Origin: an uncultured Hyphomicrobiales bacterium
GTDB taxonomy: Bacteria; Pseudomonadota; Alphaproteobacteria; Rhizobiales; Aestuariivirgaceae
Direction: 5' to 3'
Length of the DNA: 9,664 nt
Assembly (NCBI GenBank): GCA_903930095.1
Contig: CAIYXE010000749.1
Span: 1 to 9,664 of the forward strand
The notes below the pieces were generated by a model, which saw only the letters and a program-made list of their open reading frames with translations, did not search any database and was not told the DNA's origin. A program made the position numbers and the translations under genes. Positions 1 through 6,167 of the stretch are shown piece by piece. Each line of letters starts with the position of its first letter. The stretch's first letter is position 1.

Positions 1-1517
1 ATACGCGGGGTGGAGGCGATTCTCAGAAGATCCGGCAACTCGCCAGCGGCGTGAACCATCGGGTGGCTGGCCAGGATTGTTTCAGTCAGCGTTGTTCCAG
101 ACCGCGGCATTCCCAGAATAAAGATCGGCAGTTCGGACTGGCAGCCACCACCCTTCAGCCGCGCAGTGGCCTTCGGGGAAAAGAAATTGCAGATGTTGTC
201 AACAGTGAGATCCGTATCGTCAGCGCTGTAACTCGATGTCTTGCGCTTCAGCCGGCAACCTTCGGCATAATGCTGAAAGGCAAGATCATGCTCGCCGAGA
301 TCCTCATGACACTTGCCCAGTGCGAAGTGCAGTGGAATGGCCTTCACGTCCGGCATGTCGAGGATGTCCTCCGCCTCTCTTTGGAGGGCAAGGAGAGTTT
401 CATCATCAGCTACCATCTTTTTCAACTGCACCAGCGGCAACCGCGGGCCAATGCGGGTGGGATGGAGCGCAAGCGCGGCACGAAAGCTCTCCTCCGCCTC
501 AGCCATGCGGCCAAGTTCCATCTGCAAGTGACCGCGGCCCATGAGCGCCTGGGCACAGGCCGGATCGAGTTCGAGCGCGCGCAGATAGGAGGCCTCGGCC
601 TGATCCGGAAAGCCCGCCTCCGACAAGATCGCACCCAACACTGCATGCACTTCAGGCTTGTTTGGCCGTAGCGCAACAGCCCGCTGCGCCATGGTCCGGG
701 CTTCCACCAGACGGCGTTGCTCTTGCAGCATGCGGGCCAGCCCGGTGCAGGCCTCAGGATAGTTGGGCCGCAGATGCAGCGCCTTCTCGTAAAAGGCGAC
801 AGCGTCAGACACGCGGTCGAGCGCAGCATAAGCCGTGGCAAGATTGCTGAGCGCTTCGGCATAGCGAGGACTGGCCGCGGTCAATGGTTCCAGAACCTTG
901 ATCGCTTCGTCGGGCTGTTCGTTCTCGGCCAATGCGCTGCCGAGGTTTGACGCGGATTCAACATATGACGGATGATCGGCCAGAACCTGCCGAAAACAGG
1001 CAATGGCTTCTGACAGTTGCTTGCGATCACGGTGAATGCTGCCGAGATTGTTGCGTGCCGTTGGCAGCTTCGGATCGCGTTCGAGGGCCCGGCGCTGGCA
1101 AGCCTCTGCCTTGTCCAGATCTCCCTTGTCGTAATAGGCGATGCCAAGATTGGCGTGCGCAGTGGCCATGTGCGGGGCTGCCGCCGCAGCCCTCAAACCT
1201 GCCTCGATGGCTTCATCGAGACGGCCCGCCCGCCGGCAGAGTTCGGCGAGGTTCCCGGCGAACTGCGCATTGTGGGGAGCCTTGGCTGAGGCAGACTTGA
1301 CAAGCTCGATACCGCTCTCACGCTGGCCGCGTTCGAAGGTGATGACGCCGAGGAGGTGCAGCGCGGCAGGTTGTTCCGGCAGGGAGGAAAGAATTGAACG
1401 GACGATCGTTTCCGCCCGCTGCACCTGGCCCTGCATATAGGCTGCCGTTGCCGCTTCCAGCGCCTGCGGCACCGTCATGTTGACGCGGCCGTCGTCAGGC
1501 TGATCGCTCGCTGCCAT
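1..1517 (-). CDS. TPR-repeat sulfotransferase (3' end outside window)
   Basis: The reading frame is open from an ATG at 1517 to the left edge, giving 505 visible residues with no stop. Residues about 14-353 form ten back-to-back 34-residue TPR units, each with the usual small/aromatic pattern (for example NLGIAYYDKGDLDKAE and NLATAYAALDRVSDAV). After a linker, a sulfotransferase domain begins near residue 463 with IFILGMPRSGTTLTETILA; P471-R-S-G-T-T-L477 is the 5'-phosphosulfate-binding loop for PAPS. It is followed by HPMVHAAGEL, where E493 sits at the place of the general-base glutamate of tyrosylprotein sulfotransferases. By family knowledge such enzymes move sulfate from PAPS to a hydroxyl of a protein or glycan; the substrate here is unknown. 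The 3'-phosphate-binding part lies outside the window. The start is supported by GGAGAG (1522-1527) four bases upstream. The gene lies 83 bp downstream of the autotransporter gene on the same strand, separated from it by a hairpin. Confidence 0.9.
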   Translation of the reverse strand, partial: MAASDQPDDGRVNMTVPQALEAATAAYMQGQVQRAETIVRSILSSLPEQPAALHLLGVITFERGQRESGIELVKSASAKAPHNAQFAGNLAELCRRAGRLDEAIEAGLRAAAAAPHMATAHANLGIAYYDKGDLDKAEACQRRALERDPKLPTARNNLGSIHRDRKQLSEAIACFRQVLADHPSYVESASNLGSALAENEQPDEAIKVLEPLTAASPRYAEALSNLATAYAALDRVSDAVAFYEKALHLRPNYPEACTGLARMLQEQRRLVEARTMAQRAVALRPNKPEVHAVLGAILSEAGFPDQAEASYLRALELDPACAQALMGRGHLQMELGRMAEAEESFRAALALHPTRIGPRLPLVQLKKMVADDETLLALQREAEDILDMPDVKAIPLHFALGKCHEDLGEHDLAFQHYAEGCRLKRKTSSYSADDTDLTVDNICNFFSPKATARLKGGGCQSELPIFILGMPRSGTTLTETILASHPMVHAAGELPDLLRIASTPR

Positions 1518-1521
1518 GAGG

Positions 1522-1527
1522 CTCTCC
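1522..1527 (-). promoter_or_regulatory. Ribosome binding site of the sulfotransferase gene
   Basis: GGAGAG on the minus strand lies four bases before the ATG at 1517. It fixes this ATG as the start over the in-frame ATG thirteen codons further in. Confidence 0.6.
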
Positions 1528-1547
1528 AATGTCTTCAGAAAATGAGC

Positions 1548-1573
1548 AACGCCAGCTTTTGATCGCTGGCGTT
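1548..1573 (-). terminator. Hairpin between autotransporter and sulfotransferase genes
   Basis: AACGCCAGC (1548-1556) and GCTGGCGTT (1565-1573) are perfect 9-bp inverted arms around an 8-base loop. The hairpin starts 27 bases after the autotransporter stop codon and ends 30 bases before the sulfotransferase ATG. Read on the minus strand, the stem is followed by TGCTCATTTT, so the T-run is short and displaced. It is therefore a likely but imperfect rho-independent terminator; partial read-through into the sulfotransferase gene is possible. No other clear promoter is visible in the 83-bp gap. Confidence 0.5.
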
Positions 1574-1600
1574 CCCATAGTCAGCATGTTGCCGGCAAAC

Positions 1601-4600
1601 TCAGAACTTCCAGCTCGCCTCCAGCCCCACCATGTTGGTGATGAAACCATCACGGAAGAGGGCGCTGTAGTTTGCGGAAAGGCGGAGATCTTCAGTCGGC
1701 GCATAGGAAAGGCCAGCCCCGGCCTGTGCCATCCATGCGTCAGTCTGCATTCCTTCGACGTCAAAGGACAGATCGGGTGCCCCGGCATATGATGCTGTGG
1801 CCTCCGAACGCTGGTTCAGCACGTCATAGCCAATCCCGGCCGACGCCTCTAGGCGGACCGCCTGGCTCAGCTGGTGCTCCACACGGGCATCCATCGAGAA
1901 CACGAGCGTCTCATACTGCTGCTCATCCACAGACAGGCTGAGAGAGCCGGCGCCCGTTTCGTCATAGTCCTGGGCCCACACCGAAATGTAGTCCACCTTG
2001 ACGCGCGGCACGAAGGCGGTGCTGTCCGCAAATGCAAAACCATGCTCAAGCGAGGCGCCAGCATGGACACTTGTGCTGCCGTAATCAGACTTGGCCGTCT
2101 CGTTGATTGCGGCCTCGCCAATGCCGAAGTCCATATGGCGGCGGCCTTCGGTCTGATGAACGCCACCATCAATCTGATAACGCAAGAGGGTTCCGCCATC
2201 GAACCCGTAAAGCCCGTAGAGAATGCCCTGATAGCTGCTCACGCTTGCGGAGTTGTCGATGATGCTGGAGACGGAGTCCGCAGAGGTATTCACATAAGCA
2301 AACGCTCCGCCGATGCTGAGAGCAGACGTAAGCTCGCCGTCGACACCCGCGACGATGCCATAAAGAGAGGAGTCGTAACCTGATGCCTTGTCCAACTCGT
2401 CCTGCTGCGTCCACGCGCCGATCGGATCGATCCAGAAATTCCGGCTTACGCTCTGGACATTGGTCATGTCGCCAGAGAGGCCATCGATTCGGTCATCCAC
2501 TGAACCGGACGTCACAACCACAGCATCACGAACCAGCCGGGGCGCGCCGCCGGTCAGCAGTGGAAGCGTCTGGTAGGCCGCATCCGCAACCTCCGCTTCA
2601 GTTTCCAGCGATGCAAGGGCATCAATGACTATTTGCATGTCGCCTGCGCCACCGGCGCCGAAGGCCAATTCGTCCAGTGCCTTGGCTGCGCCATAGGCGG
2701 GACGCAGCTTGCGTGCCTTTGTGGCCTCGTAAACCGTGGTGCCCTGAGAGATATCCAGGTCAACCGTGTCACCATCAATCACGCTGGCGAAATTGAACAA
2801 CAGGCTGTTGTCCTTCACCTTCGAGAAGTTGCCGCCAATTCCGCCAATGGTGTTGGTCACGATTACATCCTCAACACGATCACCCACCTCAAGCGGGCCC
2901 GTGCCGCTGTCACGCACATTCACATGGAGTGTTCCGTCAAGGCTCACACTGCCGTCGACAAAAAGCTGACTGTGATCATCAGGATCCTTGCCGTAGACTT
3001 CAACTTTCAGGACACCGGCCGCGAGATTGGTGAAGCCTCCACTGACATAGGCCGCAGCGCCACCCGTAGCAGCTTCTGGCAGCCAGACAGTGCCGGCGTT
3101 CTGCAGCCCCACGCCATTTCCGAGACTGAGATTGCCCTTCAGAAGTCCACCCGCCTGATTATCGACGAGAGTCACGGATTGCAGCTGAATATCTCGAATC
3201 TTGATGGGCGAAAATTTTCCGATGATGACAGAATAGGCGTTGGCGGCAAGCAGGCCATTCCAATCCGCCGAGACCGTACCTGTGTTGACGAAGCTCGTGC
3301 TGAGATCGCCTTTCACCACCACGCCCGCAGCAAAACCCGCACCGCCCTCATTGTTGCCGTGCGCGGAAATCGTGCCCGCGTTGGAGAATGTCAATGCCTC
3401 CACACCACCGTCAACGTAAAGGCCATAAGCATGGGCGCCCGCCTCAGACGTCGTTCCCTGTGCCGTAGCCGTGACGTTGATCGAGCCGCCGGTGATCGTG
3501 ATACTGTCTGATGCGCCGGCGCTTTTTGTGTAAATGCCATACGCATAGGCAGGCATCGTATCGTTATCATTGGTGTTCGCTACGGTGATGGTGCCGCTGT
3601 TCACCAGCGTGCCAGCCGTTCCGCTGATGTGAATGCCGTAGGCGAGTATGCTGCCAGGGAGTGCTGTGCTCATGCCTGCGCCAGTGTCGATCGGGGTTGG
3701 CACCTCCTCGTGGGCGGTAACTGTGATTGTGCCGGCGTTTGTCAACGTACCGGAATTGCCACTGTAGACAAGGATGCCCGCTACGGAATTGCTTGCGCTG
3801 GCTGAGGCTGTCATCGCCACATTAATTGTGCCAGATGAACTGTTGGTGACTGAACCGCCAACCGCGATTCTGTCAACGAAAATGCCATAGGCATACCAAG
3901 AGGCCTGCGTGAGCCCCTCGCCGGTTACAGTGAAATCAATTGAACCATTGTTGACGACTGAACCTTCCACGTTTCCAGAAACGACGATGCCGCCGCCTGT
4001 CTCTCCGAGGTAATAACCCCAGTGGCTGTTGATTTCCAGATCGATGGACCCATTGTTCACGATGGACCCCGAGACCCCAACGCTGCCGGCATAGATACCG
4101 ATGGCGGAAACAGTGGAGCCAGAACCTAACGTCGATAGACTTGAATTATATGATGGATTTGGCGTGATCTTCACCGAAATTGACCCGGTCGCGGTATTGG
4201 TCACTATGCCATTTACAACGTCATCCACGTGGATGCCGGCCCCGATCACTGTTCCCCAGGAGTCCAATGACCTCGGCGCGAGATTAACGTTGATGGCGCC
4301 GGAGTTGGTAACTGCCCCACCTTGGCACACTGAATCCGAGTATATGCCAGCTGCAGAAACGCCCGTGGCCCGATCAACATCGACGGAAATGCTCCCCGAA
4401 TTCGTCACGGTGCCGGCCACAGCGCCAGATACGTAAATTCCGTAGAAGGATCCGGAGGCATCATTCGCGCTTGGGGAACTGCCAGTTTCGGTGCGGAAGG
4501 CGCTTTCTTCCACGTCGACCCGGATGGTGCCATTGTTCGTGAGGGTGCCCGTGGCGCCAACGTCGCCACCAACACTGATGGCAGCCCAGGTACCGGAGGC

Positions 4601-4714
4601 ACTGCCGGCGGTGATGGGTGTGTTTACGAAGTCAAGCCCAAGCAACCCGCTGGACGAGTTGACGAGGCTTCCGTTAAGGCTGCCGTCAAGTTCAATCCCG
4701 TAGCCGCTTCCCTC
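1601..4714 (-). pseudogene. Autotransporter passenger and beta-barrel, downstream of an in-frame stop
   Basis: This is the larger part of a type Va autotransporter gene whose 5' end is at 5233. It is in the same frame as that 5' part and separated from it only by the TAA at 4715-4717. The passenger carries many degenerate repeats with the core [T/S]-[V/L]-[T/V]-N-[N/S]-G-[T/S]-I-x-V alternating with YGIxVxG-type turns, as expected for a right-handed beta-helix. The last about 279 residues (roughly 1604-2440) are an autotransporter barrel beginning NFWIDPIGAWTQQ and ending MVGLEASWKF, with the terminal aromatic residue used for outer membrane assembly. After the stop there is no in-frame ATG until 3812-3814, only a TTG at 4643-4645 and other non-ATG codons. 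There is also no second signal peptide, so this part cannot be an independent exported protein. Without the stop the gene would be 1,210 codons, a normal length. The coding quality is otherwise intact, so the damage looks recent. Likely role when whole: surface adhesin or biofilm factor (inference). Confidence 0.9.
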
Positions 4715-4755
4715 TTACACGTGGCCGAGAATGGTACCGTTGTTGGTGAATGTTC
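3010..4755 (-). repeat. Degenerate NxG-I-x-V passenger repeats
   Basis: About fifteen protein-level copies of a short motif recur within the passenger: TLTNNGTIRV, TVTNSGSISV, AVTNSGAINV, SIVNNGSIDL, SVVNNGSIDF, TLTNAGTITV, TLVNSGTITV, TFSNAGTISA, SFVNTGTVSA and others. Spacing is irregular, about 30-50 residues, with GIxVxG turns between. The DNA copies are diverged, so this is old repetition rather than a recent tandem expansion. The last copy before the barrel linker lies near 3035; the first overlaps the end of the upstream fragment near 4750. Confidence 0.7.
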
Positions 4756-5233
4756 CTGACACTGCAATGGCGACGTCCGTTGCGGTGATCCCTGTACCGG
4801 CGGCGAAGGAAATGACGGCATTGTCCGTCGGACCCGTGTAGGAGAGCACGCCATTGTTGACGCCACTGTAAGAGTAACCCTGCGCAAAGGCGCCAACTGT
4901 CACCGCATCAAAGTCGCCCGCGGAAACTGTTACGCCATTACTGATCGTGAAGTTGCCGACGTCATAATAGTTGCCGGCGGCGGGATTGTTGCTCCCGGAG
5001 TTTCCACTACCAACCACCGCAAGGGCGTTCGCTGATGTGGAAATCGTCGTCGGTGTGCCAGCGGCCTCGGCACGGGAGCTCAATCCCAAATCCACGGAAA
5101 TGACAAAGAATGCTGCGGCGACAACTGCAGCGGCTACCGAACATCCTGAGAGGCAGGCGAACCGATGAACGGCATAGTGACCTGGTTTATGATTGCCGCC
5201 GTTCAAAACACTTCTCATCAGAAAAAGCCCCAT
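4715..5233 (-). pseudogene. Autotransporter N-terminal fragment with signal peptide
   Basis: This is the 5' part of the autotransporter gene, ending at the premature TAA after 172 residues. Residues 1-57 form a long signal peptide: an extended polar N-region containing NGGNHKPGHYAVHRF, then a hydrophobic core from about residue 32 to 50, then SSRAEA with a likely cleavage after A57. Long signal peptides with an extended N-region are common in large autotransporters. Residues 58-172 are the start of the passenger and end FTNNGTILGHV, a repeat core cut in the middle of the array. Two starts are possible: M1 at 5233, which has no clear ribosome binding site, and M6 at 5218, which has GGGG about nine bases upstream. 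If translated alone, the product would be a short exported peptide with no barrel and no means of surface display. Confidence 0.85.
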
Positions 5234-5313
5234 GACGCTCAGAGTGCAACGTGTACGGCAAGACGACGAAAACCCTCAACCGAGATCGACACTCATGGTG
5301 CAAAGTAGAATAG

Positions 5314-5364
5314 GGAAGGATGCAACTTCAATCTGATTTTATGTCACCAAACAGGCATCCTTCC
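5314..5364. repeat. 10-bp inverted repeat upstream of the minus-strand autotransporter
   Basis: GGAAGGATGC (5314-5323) and GCATCCTTCC (5355-5364) are perfect inverted arms separated by 31 AT-rich bases. They begin 81 bp upstream of the autotransporter start at 5233. Arm-to-arm spacing is 41 bp, close to four helical turns, which would suit a pair of protein-binding half sites on one face of the DNA. In RNA they could instead form a long-loop hairpin in a 5' leader. A weak sigma-70-like pair on the minus strand, TTGAAG and TACTTT with 18 bases between, starts in the spacer and overlaps the left arm; that promoter reading is tentative. Confidence 0.45.
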
Positions 5365-5995
5365 GATTTGTATGTTTGACTTCAAGCGCTCTGGATTTTA
5401 ACTGCGCGCGTTCAATTCCTGCCGCTCGCCTTCGGCATCCGCATTATCTGATGTATCTTCTCCACCCGCGAGCAGCAGGAGCATGCGATACTGACCAACT
5501 CCCGGCTGCAGAAACATGAAGCGATAGAGCCCACCAATGATTTCTGTAGGAAGGTGGCGCGCATTGACACGGCCGGCCTCTCCCCCACGGCGATTTCGGA
5601 CACGAAGTTTCCCGCCATTCTCCGTGCCCATACCTGGCTGCAGGTGCCCACCCCCTTTCGGCGCCTCAATCATCAGCCTTGTCAGCGAAGTGCCAGTCCT
5701 GCCGCAAGACCCGTCGTGTTGGTTCTCCTGCGGTTGATGCACCACCACAACTCATAGATTTAGTTTCCGGTAGAAGCAGGCCTCGCGCCATTCAGACAAC
5801 CGAGGCAAGGCACGGCGCGAGAGAGACCACAGGGCAGAGCCATTTCAAATTGTTGTTGCCGCCGTGCTTTTGCCGCGCATTCAGGGGTCTTGGGGAATAT
5901 CCGGCTGAAAGAGGCGGAGTCCATCCGTTCTGCTCTTTCATTAATCATGAGCTTTTCGCGAAGAGGGCCCCGGGACCCCACAATTCATGCTGTAC

Positions 5996-6028
5996 TGGGA
6001 TCCCCGCATCTCGGGGTGATTGGGATCC
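5996..6028. repeat. GGATCC-flanked extragenic palindrome
   Basis: TGGGATCC occurs twice in the same orientation (5996-6003 and 6021-6028). Between and overlapping the first copy is a small hairpin, CCCCG (6002-6006) CATCT CGGGG (6012-6016). The arrangement resembles the short GC-rich extragenic palindromes scattered through many alphaproteobacterial genomes. With one copy in the window this cannot be confirmed. Confidence 0.3.
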
Positions 6029-6071
6029 GGCTTAGTCAGTCGGCGCTGCGCGCGCTTGTCCTGGGCGCAAC

Positions 6072-6106
6072 TGAGGCGGGAGCTTTATTTCATTTTTTCC
6101 GCCTCA
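6072..6106. promoter_or_regulatory. 8-bp inverted repeat upstream of the plus-strand autotransporter
   Basis: TGAGGCGG (6072-6079) and CCGCCTCA (6099-6106) are perfect inverted arms around a 19-base T-rich spacer (6080-6098). The element ends 61 bp before the ATG at 6168 and sits just upstream of the possible promoter. It could be an operator or, for transcripts entering from the left, a terminator-like hairpin, though the T-run lies inside the loop rather than after the stem. Confidence 0.4.
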
Positions 6107-6111
6107 CTCCG

Positions 6112-6140
6112 GCTTCCGGCGCGTGAGTTGATCGTATAAG
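6112..6140 (+). promoter_or_regulatory. Candidate promoter of the plus-strand autotransporter
   Basis: TATAAG at 6135-6140 is a fair -10 element 27 bp before the start codon. The best -35 at suitable spacing is CTTCCG (6113-6118, 16 bases away), a poor match to TTGACA. A weak -35 next to a palindrome would suit activator-dependent control, but this is only inference. Confidence 0.25.
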
Positions 6141-6157
6141 TATGGGTGAATTATTCT

Positions 6158-6162
6158 GGGGG
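6158..6162 (+). promoter_or_regulatory. Ribosome binding site of the plus-strand autotransporter
   Basis: GGGGG five bases before the ATG at 6168 is a purine-rich Shine-Dalgarno-like stretch. It supports this ATG, which also begins a well-formed signal peptide. Confidence 0.5.
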
Positions 6163-6167
6163 CTCAC

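Larger units (their letters stand above)
5234..6167. other. Divergent intergenic region, no convincing gene
   Basis: These 934 bp lie between the two divergent autotransporter starts. The first part (5234-5400) is relatively AT-rich and holds a 10-bp inverted repeat. The part from about 5398 to 5748 is GC-rich; on the minus strand it holds a 116-codon frame from a GTG at 5748 ending NARS, without a recognisable domain, ribosome binding site or ATG. A competing minus frame of 85 codons overlaps it. I could not assign either, and they may be chance frames or a degraded gene. From 5760 to 6120 I see only short overlapping frames, a GGATCC-flanked palindrome near 5996-6028 and an 8-bp inverted repeat at 6072-6106. 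Control elements for both autotransporters should lie here. Confidence 0.6.

Noticed and set aside
51..1440. Several plus-strand open frames over the left end
   Set aside because: They lie opposite the TPR-sulfotransferase, whose minus-strand frame is unbroken with ten regular TPR units; their translations are Arg/Ala/Pro-rich low-complexity shadows.
2633..3511. Long plus-strand open frame of 292 codons inside the autotransporter
   Set aside because: It is antisense to the clearly coding repeat passenger, has no recognisable domain or ribosome binding site, and such antisense frames are common opposite GC-rich repetitive genes.
1601..4645. Passenger-barrel part as a separate gene starting at the TTG at 4645
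   Set aside because: The start would be TTG without a ribosome binding site or signal peptide, and the frame continues unbroken in register with the upstream signal-peptide fragment except for one stop.
4624..4896. Frameshift explanation for the autotransporter interruption, using the overlapping minus frame
   Set aside because: The sequence on both sides of the stop is in the same frame, and the overlapping frame encodes an Arg/Pro/Ser-rich stretch unlike the passenger, so a substitution to a stop fits and a frameshift does not.
5679..6035. Plus-strand 118-codon frame in the intergenic region
   Set aside because: No domain, no ribosome binding site, atypical composition (many Cys, His, Pro), and it spans the GGATCC palindrome; it is most likely chance.
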